Source: Robertmurraya korlensis NBRC 107688
Lineage (GTDB): Bacteria > Bacillota > Bacilli > Bacillales > Cytobacillaceae
Length of the DNA: 64,000 nucleotides
Reading direction: 5' to 3'
NCBI RefSeq assembly: GCF_001591645.1
Contig: NZ_BCVH01000001.1
Location: 434,001 to 498,000 of the forward strand
Shown here piece by piece: positions 9,412 to 17,396 of the stretch. Position numbers and translations under genes: made by a program. The notes beneath the pieces were generated by a model. It ran no database searches, was not told where the DNA came from, and was given only the letters and a program-made list of their open reading frames with translations. Each line of letters begins with the position of its first letter. The stretch's first letter is position 1.

Positions 9412-10083
9412 ATGGATTACGTTCGTATTACAAGCATTGAGGATCCTTTGTTTGTTAAGATGCATGAGTTAATGAAGGAAGTATTCCCACCTGAAGAGGT
9501 ATTAGAGTTTGAATTATGGAAGGAACCTTTAGAGGATCCTAGTATTCGAGTATTCGTAGCTGTTCACAACGGAGAGGTGGTTGGCTCAACGGAATATCGT
9601 TACTATCCTAACTGGAATATTGCGATGACGGATTTTACCATTATTGGCCATCAAGGTCTTAGCTTAGGTCGCTTTCTAGCTCAAAACCGTTTAAGGGACT
9701 TAACTGCATTAGCTAAAGAAAATGGGAAAGAACTGTTCGGAATGTTTGCTGAAATTTATGATCCATACCAGCGTGGCGATTTTGAATTCGGTGGAGTAAA
9801 AGCAATGGATCCGTTTGTAAGAAGGGAAGTACTTTCCCATCTAGGTTACAAAAAGCTAAACTTTACTTACGTGCATCCTTCATGGAAGAACGATGGAGAA
9901 GCAGTTGCAGGGTTAGACTTATGCTTCATGCCATTAGATGATCAATTGGAAGAGATTTCTTCTGACTTAGTAGTTGATTTTATTACAACTTATTACAGTG
10001 TACTATCAAATAAGCCTGTTCAATGGCTGCAAATGGTAGAGGAACTAAAGACAAAACATACGATTGAATTACTTCCACTATAA
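9412..10083 (+). CDS. GNAT-like N-acetyltransferase
   Basis: A 223-residue protein with a GNAT-type core: a central strand region (VFVAVHNGEVVGSTEYRYYP) and a helix that would hold the acetyl-CoA pyrophosphate (GLSLGRFLAQNRL). The ATG at 9412 is chosen because CAGGAG lies seven bases upstream; a GTG at 9403 lies in that site. It is longer than most GNAT proteins, with an extra C-terminal helical region. It is co-transcribed with the carbon-nitrogen hydrolase, so a shared small-molecule substrate is plausible but not shown. Confidence 0.72.
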   Translation: MDYVRITSIEDPLFVKMHELMKEVFPPEEVLEFELWKEPLEDPSIRVFVAVHNGEVVGSTEYRYYPNWNIAMTDFTIIGHQGLSLGRFLAQNRLRDLTALAKENGKELFGMFAEIYDPYQRGDFEFGGVKAMDPFVRREVLSHLGYKKLNFTYVHPSWKNDGEAVAGLDLCFMPLDDQLEEISSDLVVDFITTYYSVLSNKPVQWLQMVEELKTKHTIELLPL

Positions 10084-10085
10084 TC

Positions 10086-10122
10086 AAAAAGCAGGTGAAG
10101 CATTATGCTTCACCTTCTTTTT
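10086..10122 (+). terminator. Rho-independent terminator
   Basis: Perfect 8-bp stem GGTGAAGC/GCTTCACC, flanked by A and T runs, ends the hydrolase-GNAT pair. Confidence 0.9.
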
Positions 10123-10200
10123 GATATATACGATGTGAAATCATTCTCTATGCTCATTTGTGAGCTTCCTTACCCATTTTTTTTCGAAAATCATATGTAG

Positions 10201-10830
10201 TTACCCTTGAAAAAACAATACCTTTATCCCCTGAAACGCAAAATATATTCCGAAACCTAATAACGAAACCCCCGATAGAATAGAAGTGAGAATGATGTAC
10301 TTTAAGCTTAGCCATTTACGAAAAACGCTAGTAAGACCAGCAACAAAAATATCCCACAGGGCTAACCCAAGGAATATCATGGAACTGTATACCAGAAGAT
10401 CGGTTGTCCCAAAGCTTGATGCTGTTTTTGCGAGGACTGATCCGTAAATACCTAACCAAAATAATATGGAAAGAGGGCTTGAAATAGACATGATAAATCC
10501 GATGAAGAAGCAACGCAAAACGGATTCATTTTTGCGCTGATAATCAAATGTGAATTTGTTGGCAGAGGCAATGCTTTCAATACCGCTATAAATAAGAATA
10601 AATCCTCCAAAAAGCCACAGAAAAACTTGAATTAATGGGTTATCTAGAAAATGAACTACTCCCAAATACACGGTCAACATAAAAATTCCATCTGCTACCA
10701 TAGAGCCTGCACCAACAGCCCATGAATGCCAGAACCCATTCTTCAGTCCTTTATCTAATCTTGCAGCATTTACAGGCCCAATTGGGGCAGCTAATGTTAG
10801 GCCAAGAACAATATAACTTAGGTAAATCAC
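10201..10830 (-). CDS. LysE/RhtB-family exporter
   Basis: Membrane protein of about 209 residues with six predicted helices and the family signature near the N-terminus, AAPIGPVNAARLDKGLKNG. The family exports amino acids or related small molecules. I chose the GTG at 10830 because GGAGTG lies close upstream; an upstream TTG at 10860 would add ten residues (DNPSEWSDT) without a better ribosome site. It stands alone, divergent from the small membrane gene at 11015. The substrate cannot be predicted. Confidence 0.87.
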   Translation of the reverse strand: MIYLSYIVLGLTLAAPIGPVNAARLDKGLKNGFWHSWAVGAGSMVADGIFMLTVYLGVVHFLDNPLIQVFLWLFGGFILIYSGIESIASANKFTFDYQRKNESVLRCFFIGFIMSISSPLSILFWLGIYGSVLAKTASSFGTTDLLVYSSMIFLGLALWDIFVAGLTSVFRKWLSLKYIILTSILSGVSLLGFGIYFAFQGIKVLFFQG

Positions 10831-10963
10831 AGTATCACTCCACTCACTAGGATTGTCCAAAGATACAACTTGTACATCTTATGCAAGGGGAGGGGAATAA
10901 CATTCATAAGAATGAAATTTTTCACTAGACAAGCCCTAAATGTGTCTAATTTTCAAAAAATAT

Positions 10964-10991
10964 TTGACAAATTTGTGAACTTTATTAAAAT
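10964..10991 (+). promoter_or_regulatory. Sigma-A-like promoter of the small membrane gene
   Basis: Perfect -35 TTGACA, 16-base spacer and -10 TAAAAT, ending 23 bases before the ATG at 11015. Confidence 0.7.
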
Positions 10992-11014
10992 ATAAATAAA
11001 GGGGATGAAATAAT

Positions 11015-11227
11015 ATGAATGAGATGCAACGTAGAGCGTTAGGTCCAATTAGTACAATTGCTAAATTTGGTTTAGTAATAGGGGCGTTATTGTTTTTATA
11101 CAGCTTTTTTGAAAGCGGTATCACAATGAGTTATACACTTTCTATTAGCATTAGTATTATGGCTTCATCCATGTTGGTGTTCGGTTTTGGTTTATTTATT
11201 TCCTTAATGGGAGAATTGCGCAAATAA
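11015..11227 (+). CDS. Small two-helix membrane protein
   Basis: A 70-residue protein with two hydrophobic segments (about residues 15-33 and 40-62) and a short charged C-terminus (GELRK). AAAGGGGATG precedes the ATG and a good promoter lies upstream, so it is expressed. I do not recognise a family. It converges on qoxD and shares a terminator with it. A role linked to the oxidase is possible from position only. Confidence 0.7.
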   Translation: MNEMQRRALGPISTIAKFGLVIGALLFLYSFFESGITMSYTLSISISIMASSMLVFGFGLFISLMGELRK

Positions 11228-11256
11228 AAAAATCCGGCTATTAAGCCGGATTTTTG
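11226..11256. terminator. Bidirectional terminator
   Basis: Stem AATCCGGCT/AGCCGGATT with A run before and T run after, between the small membrane gene and the end of qoxD. Confidence 0.9.
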
Positions 11257-11262
11257 TTTTTA

Positions 11263-11565
11263 TTAATGAGCAGCATGCCCTGATGTTAACACCCAGATAG
11301 AACCAACTACGATAACAACAGCACAGAATACCATAAATGCAATATTTATGATATTTACTTTGCCATCTTCTCCTTCTGTCATATGCATAAACATGAACAA
11401 TTGAAGACCCGCTTGAATGACAGCTAGTGTCCCTATAATCCACATGACAATCGTAAAGGACAAGTTCATCTCAAGTGCTACCCATGCAGCAACGAATGTG
11501 AGTACTAGTGACAATACGAATCCAAAGACGTGAGTTAGCGGAAAACGTTCTGTACTTTTTTCCAT
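11263..11565 (-). CDS. qoxD: aa3 quinol oxidase subunit IV
   Basis: Small three-helix subunit (100 residues) of the cytochrome aa3 menaquinol oxidase. It shows the subunit IV pattern of helices, with VALEMNLSFTIVMWIIGTLAVIQAGLQLFMFMHM in the middle. It follows qoxC by one base. Subunit IV stabilises the CuB centre in related oxidases. It is the last gene of the qox operon, closed by the shared terminator at 11226-11256. Confidence 0.93.
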   Translation of the reverse strand: MEKSTERFPLTHVFGFVLSLVLTFVAAWVALEMNLSFTIVMWIIGTLAVIQAGLQLFMFMHMTEGEDGKVNIINIAFMVFCAVVIVVGSIWVLTSGHAAH

Positions 11566-12171
11566 CTATAACACCATCCCTTTTAAATAAACAAACGTGA
11601 AGATAAAGATCCAAACAACATCAAGGAAATGCCAGTAAAGACCGATGATAAAGGTCTTTCTAGCAGTAACAGGTGTTAACCCACGCTTGGCAATTTGAAT
11701 GATAACCATTGTTGCCCAGAAAATCCCGAAGGTAACGTGAGCACCGTGTGTTCCTAAAAGGACAAACAAGCTTGAAAGAAAGGCACTTGTTTGCATAGTT
11801 GCACCTTCATGAATATAATGAATAAATTCATTAATCTCCATGAATAGGAATCCTGCACCTAATAGTAGGGTTAAAATAAACCAGCCAATTAAGCCCTTCT
11901 TATTGTTTCGGCGCATTTCCCAAATAGCAACACCCATTGTAAAACTACTTGTTAAAAGGAGGACCGTCTGAATCATTACTTCTTTCATCATAAAAATATC
12001 TTGATGAGTAGGGCCACCTGCGTAATTTTTATAAAGTACACCGTAAACACTAAAAAGTGTAGCAAATAATACAATTTCGGCTCCAAGGAATATCCAGAAC
12101 CCTAAAATATTCATACGGCTTTGTTCTGTTTGATATTCTAATGGGAGGGAAGTGTTCACATTAGCTGACAT
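11566..12171 (-). CDS. qoxC: aa3 quinol oxidase subunit III
   Basis: Five-helix subunit III (201 residues) of the haem-copper quinol oxidase. Recognisable parts are NILGFWIFLGAEIVLFATLF, the LLGTHGAHVTFG stretch of the COX3 family, and a C-terminal YWHFLDVVWIFIF. The gene overlaps qoxB by 11 bases and abuts qoxD, consistent with one operon. Subunit III lacks redox centres and supports assembly and proton uptake. Confidence 0.95.
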   Translation of the reverse strand: MSANVNTSLPLEYQTEQSRMNILGFWIFLGAEIVLFATLFSVYGVLYKNYAGGPTHQDIFMMKEVMIQTVLLLTSSFTMGVAIWEMRRNNKKGLIGWFILTLLLGAGFLFMEINEFIHYIHEGATMQTSAFLSSLFVLLGTHGAHVTFGIFWATMVIIQIAKRGLTPVTARKTFIIGLYWHFLDVVWIFIFTFVYLKGMVL

Positions 12172-14137
12172 GATTATTCACCTTGCCTTCCATTTTCTTC
12201 CAAGTGCTTTCTGTCTTTCTAATTTCGTCCTTATGAATGTGGTAACCATCATTGTAATCAAATGAACGATAAATCAATCCTGCAATAATAAGCACAGTAG
12301 ATACTGCAGCTAATAAATGCCACTCGAAAATGAGGAAGAATCCAACAATTCCGAAGGCCACGCACATTAGGAACGGCAGACCAGAGTTGCTTGGCATATG
12401 AATTTCTTCTATTTCTTCGTCTTTTAATGTAATACCTTCATTATTCTTTTTCATATACCAGAATGCATCTAAAGATTTCACTTCTGGTAGTTTAGCAAAG
12501 TTATAGTGTTGAACAGGGGATGATGTCGCCCATTCTAACGTTCTAGCATCCCAAGGATCACTAGAGATGTTTCGATCTGCATATCGAATACTCCAGTAGA
12601 TGTTGTAACAGAATACAGCGAAACCTGCTGCTAAGATTACGGAACCAACTGCTGATAGCATGAATAAAGGTGCAAATCCTGACTCAGCAGAGTACGTATA
12701 TGCACGTCTAACGGCACCGTTTAAGCCTAAGAAGAACATCGGCATAAATGTTACGTTAAAACCGATAACAAATAGCCAGAAATGCCATTTTCCTAATTTT
12801 TCGTTTAACATAAAACCAAACATTTTTGGCCACCAGTAGTAAAGTCCAGCGAAAACTGCAAAGACCACACCTGGTATTAATACATAGTGGAAGTGAGCAA
12901 CTAAGAATAGAGTGTTATGGTACTGATAATCAGCAGCACCCATTGCAAGCATAACACCGGTTACTCCTCCAATTACAAAGTTAGGAACAAAGGCTAATGA
13001 CCAAAGCATTGCTGTAGTCATTTTAATTCGACCTTTACGCATCGTAAACAACCAGTTAAACATTTTTACACCCGTCGGAACGGCAATCATCATCGTTGTG
13101 ATAGAGAAGAATGAGTTAACTAGAGCGCCAGATCCCATTGTGTAGAAATGGTGAACCCAAACAAGCATACTTAGTACTGCGATGGCAACGATTGAAACGA
13201 CCATCGATTTGTAACCGTAAAGCTGCTTGCGAGAGAACGTCGAAATAATTTCAGAAAACATACCGAAAGCAGGGAGGATAACGATATATACTTCAGGGTG
13301 TCCCCATAACCAGAATAGGTTAGCCCAAAGCATATCAGACCCACCAGCAGCAACTGTAAAGAAATGTGTTCCGTACAAACGGTCAAATGTCATTAACGCA
13401 AGTGCAACCGTAAAAATAGGGAATGCAGCAACGATAATAACGGAAGTGATTAGCGTTGTCCATGTGAACATAGGCATTCTCATCAATGTCATGCCTTTTG
13501 TACGCATTTTTAAGATCGTAACGATAAAGTTAATACCAGTCATTAAAGTTCCTAGACCAGCAATCTGTAAAGAAATTGCATAGTAGTTATTCCCAATTCC
13601 TGGACTAAACTCTTTACCTGCAAGAGGGAAGTATGAAGTCCATCCTGCATCTGGTGCACCACCAACAACGAACGCGATATTAAACAGCATCGCACCGCTG
13701 AAGAATAACCAGAAACTTAAAGCGTTAAGTTGTGGAAACGCTACGTCTCTTGCGCCGATTTGAAGCGGAATAACAACGTTCATTAAACCAATTAAGAATG
13801 GCATTGCCATGAATAAAATCATTATAACACCATGCGCAGTAAATACTTCGTTATAGTGCTGTGAGTCTAAGATGCTCATTTCTGGACGAGCCGTTTGAGC
13901 TTTCATCATTAGTCCATCCATACCACCACGGAAGAACATAAGAACAGCGGCTACAATATACATAATTCCAATACGTTTATGATCAACAGTGGTGATCCAT
14001 TCACGCCATAGCCATTTCCATTTTTTTAGATACGTTAGACCACCAATAATACCTAGAGAAGTTAATAAAATAGCAATCTGTGAACCTAGGATAATTGGAT
14101 CTCCCGTAATCAGAATTTCATCCCACTTAATGCCCAC
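12161..14137 (-). CDS. qoxB: aa3 quinol oxidase subunit I
   Basis: Catalytic subunit I (about 658 residues, more than a dozen helices) carrying low-spin haem a and the haem a3-CuB centre, which reduces O2 to water and pumps protons. Key residues are visible: a haem a ligand in FTAHGVIMI, the CuB His-Tyr region WGHPEVYIVILPAFG, the HH pair in VWVHHFYTMG and the two distal histidines in VAHFHYVLIPG. I chose the GTG at 14137 because GGAGGTG lies eight bases before it, giving the N-terminus MGIKWDEILITGDP that parallels B. subtilis QoxB. It overlaps qoxA by 11 bases. Confidence 0.96.
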   Translation of the reverse strand: MGIKWDEILITGDPIILGSQIAILLTSLGIIGGLTYLKKWKWLWREWITTVDHKRIGIMYIVAAVLMFFRGGMDGLMMKAQTARPEMSILDSQHYNEVFTAHGVIMILFMAMPFLIGLMNVVIPLQIGARDVAFPQLNALSFWLFFSGAMLFNIAFVVGGAPDAGWTSYFPLAGKEFSPGIGNNYYAISLQIAGLGTLMTGINFIVTILKMRTKGMTLMRMPMFTWTTLITSVIIVAAFPIFTVALALMTFDRLYGTHFFTVAAGGSDMLWANLFWLWGHPEVYIVILPAFGMFSEIISTFSRKQLYGYKSMVVSIVAIAVLSMLVWVHHFYTMGSGALVNSFFSITTMMIAVPTGVKMFNWLFTMRKGRIKMTTAMLWSLAFVPNFVIGGVTGVMLAMGAADYQYHNTLFLVAHFHYVLIPGVVFAVFAGLYYWWPKMFGFMLNEKLGKWHFWLFVIGFNVTFMPMFFLGLNGAVRRAYTYSAESGFAPLFMLSAVGSVILAAGFAVFCYNIYWSIRYADRNISSDPWDARTLEWATSSPVQHYNFAKLPEVKSLDAFWYMKKNNEGITLKDEEIEEIHMPSNSGLPFLMCVAFGIVGFFLIFEWHLLAAVSTVLIIAGLIYRSFDYNDGYHIHKDEIRKTESTWKKMEGKVNNHVS

Positions 14138-15110
14138 TATGGTCACCTCCATGGTCTTCCTCATTATTTTCTACATCAGTAGTATCTTTTTCATTTGACT
14201 TTTTATCTTCCTGGTCGAAAATCTTTCCTTGGTACCCATGATAACGATAGTCTTCAGGGTCTGTCACAAGCTCAGAATCGTGATCGGCATGGTTGATCCA
14301 TGCTAAGTGAGTATTAGAATAAGTTAAACGTCCAAGATGTGTCGGTTTTAGTAATTCCATGTACTTTTCTTCTGTAAGCTTTGGAGCAGTTTCTTTTACT
14401 TCTTTAACCCAAGCATCGTATTCTTCATCGGTTTGAGAAAGTACCTCAAATTCCATTTGTGCGTAACCGCGACCGTTGAAGTTTGTGTTTCTACCCATAT
14501 ATGAACCAGGATTATCAGCAACTAAATATAGTTCTGTCTCCATTTTATTCATTGAGTATTTTTGGCCACCTAAAGCAGGAACCCAGAAAGATTGCATCGT
14601 TCCAGCAGATGTTAATTTAAACAGTACAGGGGTGTCCTCCGGAATGTTCACGTAATTGATTGTTTCAATACCTTCTTCGGGATAAGAGAAGATCCATTTC
14701 CAGTCTGCGGACGTGACGTGAATAACGACTGGTTCTTTCTCCTCATACCCTGCAGGAACATCTTCTAAGTCATACAATGTTGTAACTGTAGGAATTGTTA
14801 AAGCGATAACGATCAAAATAGGAATGGCTGTCCAGACGATTTCTAATACGGTACTACCGTGTTCTTCTGGCGGCTCATACCCCATGTTTTCTGGCTTTTC
14901 TCTATATTTCCATACAATATAGCCAAATAAGCCAAATACGACAACTACGACTAAAAGCATCCACATTAAAGACCAATTAATTAACTCCATGATGCTTCTA
15001 GCTACTGGTCCTTGAGGCTGAAATACAACCATCTCACAACCACTTAAGAAAAGTAATGGTACGGCTGTAACCAGGGATAGAACTAGCATTTTCAACTTCA
15101 ATTGTTTCAT
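14127..15110 (-). CDS. qoxA: aa3 quinol oxidase subunit II
   Basis: Subunit II (327 residues): lipoprotein signal with lipobox LFLSGCE, two membrane helices (about residues 40-115) and a cupredoxin domain (about 120-235). The CuA ligands of cytochrome c oxidases are missing from the cupredoxin domain (VPALGGQKYSMNKM where the cysteine pair would be), so quinol rather than cytochrome c is the donor. After the fold there is an acidic tail ending in a histidine-rich stretch (EDHGGDHSGH). AAGGAG precedes the ATG. It is the first gene of the operon. Confidence 0.95.
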   Translation of the reverse strand: MKQLKLKMLVLSLVTAVPLLFLSGCEMVVFQPQGPVARSIMELINWSLMWMLLVVVVVFGLFGYIVWKYREKPENMGYEPPEEHGSTVLEIVWTAIPILIVIALTIPTVTTLYDLEDVPAGYEEKEPVVIHVTSADWKWIFSYPEEGIETINYVNIPEDTPVLFKLTSAGTMQSFWVPALGGQKYSMNKMETELYLVADNPGSYMGRNTNFNGRGYAQMEFEVLSQTDEEYDAWVKEVKETAPKLTEEKYMELLKPTHLGRLTYSNTHLAWINHADHDSELVTDPEDYRYHGYQGKIFDQEDKKSNEKDTTDVENNEEDHGGDHSGH

Positions 15111-15497
15111 CTCCTTCTTATATGAAATCAGGGTTTGTGTTTTGTTTCACAAGGAAAATTAGAGTTTACCACAAAATAATATTTTTGTATAACAAAATGT
15201 TCGTTTTTTCACAATAGTTATTTTGTTAACCTTTGTAAGGTAAACTTCTTTCTACATTCCTAATTACCACTATGTAGATGATAATAACATGTAAAATAAG
15301 ATTAATTTGTGACAAAAAAAGTAAGGAAAATAATGTTAGGGGTAAATTGAGGGGGTAAATGTTGATATATCAAGGGTTTTTTAGTATTTTTCTTTACGTC
15401 TTAAATTTCGACAATTTTGTGACAGGGAGTCACCATTCATTCATAATTAAAAGGAAAACGATTGCATGAAAGAAGAACCAGAAGGGGGGACAAAACA
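15111..15497. promoter_or_regulatory. qox upstream region with candidate operators
   Basis: About 390 bases without a supported gene, very AT-rich, upstream of qoxA. It holds TTGTG-N8-CACAA at 15135-15152, which resembles a Rex redox-sensor site, and the palindrome TTGATATATCAA at 15362-15373, which recurs upstream of the molybdoenzyme operon. Several TTTTGT and ACAAAA tracts look like sites of the ResD type, but they are too degenerate to assign. A -10/-35 pair on the minus strand could not be fixed. Confidence 0.45.
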
Positions 15498-15525
15498 AAA
15501 TCAGGCTCATAAAAGCCTGATTTAT
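15498..15525 (-). terminator. Terminator of the DUF421 gene
   Basis: Stem AATCAGGCT/AGCCTGATT overlapping the stop codon of the DUF421 gene. On the minus strand it is followed by a T-rich stretch. Confidence 0.75.
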
Positions 15526-16202
15526 TGATAAGACATAGCAAATAGTCCTTGGTTTTTTTTCCACTCTGCGTAAAGAACCTTTTCAAATGAATGAAAGTTT
15601 TGTTTTGACAATTCCTCTTTTAACCACTGTTCATCTAATCCTGCTTCGTGAAGATTTCCAGAAAGTACTTCGCCATCAATGATTAACGTTACAGGAATGG
15701 AAGGTTGCTCTGCTTTGATGTTTAAATCATCTAAAGTGGGCGGTCGGTTCTGGGATTTCGGGAGTACACTTACCATTCCATTCGTTTCTAGAATTGCAAA
15801 TTGAACTTCCTGTAGAGAAAAATACCCTTGTTGACGAACTAAAGCCTGTAATTGATTAATGTCGAGCTTTGCTTTTTTTAATGTTTGATATTTAATGATC
15901 CCATTATGTATTACGATATTAGGTTCACCCTCAAGAGACTTCCTTGTGCTTTTAAACTTTTGTGTAATTATTTCGACTAAAAAGATCAGTCCCCCCCATA
16001 CAGCTGTACTAAAAAGGATTTCTACCCAACTCGTTTCATGGTCATATATTGCATTTCCCACCAATTCACCTAAAATAAGAGCGGAAATAAAGTCAAAGGG
16101 AGTAATCTGGGATAGTTGAGTTTTCCCTAATAGTTTAGCTAAAAGAAACAAAACAACAAATCCAACAATTAATTCAATTCCAACTGTGAAGTAGTGATTC
16201 AT
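15522..16202 (-). CDS. DUF421 (YetF-like) membrane protein
   Basis: A 226-residue protein with three N-terminal membrane helices and a soluble C-terminal half containing the DUF421 core: PFDFISALILGELVGNAIYD, then GEPNIVIHNGIIKYQTLKKAKLDINQLQALVRQQG. Family members (YetF, YdfS, YrbG, YkjA) are widespread in spore formers and some affect germination proteins or the membrane. The stop is 12 bases from the FNT gene's frame on the same strand, so it is probably transcribed with that gene. No catalytic residues are known. Confidence 0.9.
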   Translation of the reverse strand: MNHYFTVGIELIVGFVVLFLLAKLLGKTQLSQITPFDFISALILGELVGNAIYDHETSWVEILFSTAVWGGLIFLVEIITQKFKSTRKSLEGEPNIVIHNGIIKYQTLKKAKLDINQLQALVRQQGYFSLQEVQFAILETNGMVSVLPKSQNRPPTLDDLNIKAEQPSIPVTLIIDGEVLSGNLHEAGLDEQWLKEELSKQNFHSFEKVLYAEWKKNQGLFAMSYQ

Positions 16203-16214
16203 GTATCCAATCTC

Positions 16215-17009
16215 CTATTCAAGGGTTTTGTCCTCATCAAGAAAGGGAAGATTCACGTAATAATACATAGCTCCCATCAGGATACTTCCTCCAATAAGGT
16301 TGCCGATGGTCACTGGAACTAGGTTATGAATGACTCCTGCAAATGAGATCGTCCCGGGATGATTTAAGACAAGTGCGATAGCAAAGGTACACATATTAGC
16401 AATGCTGTGTTCATATCCAGAAATAAAGAAACAAAAAACAAATAAAATCATTACGAATAGCTTTGCCCCATTCTCCTTCATAGACATGGGAATGAAGAAA
16501 GCTAGACAAACTAGCCAGTTACAAAGTATGGCTCTAAAGAAAAGCTCCGTGGTTGGAACATGCATCTTCTTTTCAACCACACTTAACAAAAAATGATTTA
16601 CCGATGACTCTGAAAATAACCCCGTTACATAAATTAATAAAGCAAATGCGGTTGCACCTAAAATATTTCCTATGTAACTTAATCCCCACAAAGTCCAAAC
16701 ATGCTTCCAACTCATTTTTTTCCTTAGAGCGGTATACGTATAATAAAAGGTGTTTCCTGTAAACAAATCTCCCCCGCCATAAGCAATTAAGATAATTGCT
16801 GCTCCAAATGTGAAAGCGGCCATTGGATAAGCGACAGGGGAGTGCTCATTATAGAAATAGCCACCTGTTTTAAATGCCACAATTACCCCGAATCCAATGA
16901 ACATACTTGCAAGCATACTACGTAATAGATAACGAAGAATGCTTTGTTTATATGTTTTTACTTTTTTTAATGCGAGCTTTTCGACTTCTAAAAGTGGATA
17001 AATTTCCAT
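16215..17009 (-). CDS. ywcJ: Formate/nitrite transporter family channel
   Basis: Six-helix FNT channel, about 264 residues. Typical motifs are present: AYGGGDLFTGNTFYYTYTALRKK, ILCNWLVCLAFF and FEHSIANM-like SGYEHSIANMCTF. The sequence tracks B. subtilis YwcJ as I remember it, including the N-terminal LEVEKLALKK. The family moves formate, nitrite or hydrosulfide. GGAGG lies five bases before the ATG at 17009. The gene is read towards the DUF421 gene, 12 bases apart. With a molybdoenzyme in the same window, formate or nitrite transport is attractive, but the loci are far apart. Confidence 0.9.
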   Translation of the reverse strand: MEIYPLLEVEKLALKKVKTYKQSILRYLLRSMLASMFIGFGVIVAFKTGGYFYNEHSPVAYPMAAFTFGAAIILIAYGGGDLFTGNTFYYTYTALRKKMSWKHVWTLWGLSYIGNILGATAFALLIYVTGLFSESSVNHFLLSVVEKKMHVPTTELFFRAILCNWLVCLAFFIPMSMKENGAKLFVMILFVFCFFISGYEHSIANMCTFAIALVLNHPGTISFAGVIHNLVPVTIGNLIGGSILMGAMYYYVNLPFLDEDKTLE

Positions 17010-17099
17010 CATTTCCTCCGATCATCAAACTTCTCCAATAGAAGTTATTATTTTCTAAATTTGTATAACTATGTACAATCATATCATAAGGAAGAAAAA

Positions 17100-17131
17100 G
17101 AGAAGCTCAGGGATCTACTCCTGAGCTTCTC
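17100..17131 (-). terminator. Terminator of the SASP gene
   Basis: Perfect 12-bp stem GAGAAGCTCAGG/CCTGAGCTTCTC followed by a T run on the minus strand. Confidence 0.9.
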
Positions 17132-17136
17132 TCTGA

Positions 17137-17319
17137 CTAAGATCGTAATTGTTGCTCTGCCATTCGGATTAGACGCTTGGTCATTTCTCCTCCTACAGAG
17201 CCGTTTGCACGTGCGGTTGTATCTGCACCAAGTTGAACTCCAAACTCATTGGCAATCTCTTCTTTCATCTGATTCAGTGCATTCTCTGACCCAGGTACCA
17301 ATAGCTTGTTTCTACTCAT
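17137..17319 (-). CDS. Small acid-soluble spore protein, alpha/beta type
   Basis: A 60-residue DNA-coating spore protein. It shows the germination-protease site region ([38 protein letters not shown], cleaved at the E-IA/F element) and the conserved [15 protein letters not shown]-binding part. Proteins of this family saturate spore DNA and protect it from UV and heat. The ATG at 17319 is preceded by GGGAGTGG. It is monocistronic with its own terminator. Expression is expected late in the forespore; I could not fix a sigma-G promoter with confidence. Confidence 0.96.
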   Translation of the reverse strand: MSRNKLLVPGSENALNQMKEEIANEFGVQLGADTTARANGSVGGEMTKRLIRMAEQQLRS

Positions 17320-17396
17320 GGCTATCCACTCCCGGCACAAGTTTTGAGCATGATTGATGCTCAGGTTTAGTTTGAGAAGAAGTATTCAATAATATA

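Noticed and set aside
13227-13583. Plus-strand ORF of about 118 codons opposite qoxB
   Set aside because: It is a shadow of the highly conserved subunit I frame with no ribosome site.
15359-15469. A 36-codon ORF with GGGGG just upstream, overlapping the TTGATATATCAA motif
   Set aside because: The ribosome-site spacing is too short (about four bases), the product has no order, and the region is the AT-rich qox upstream area. I keep it only as a possible leader ORF.
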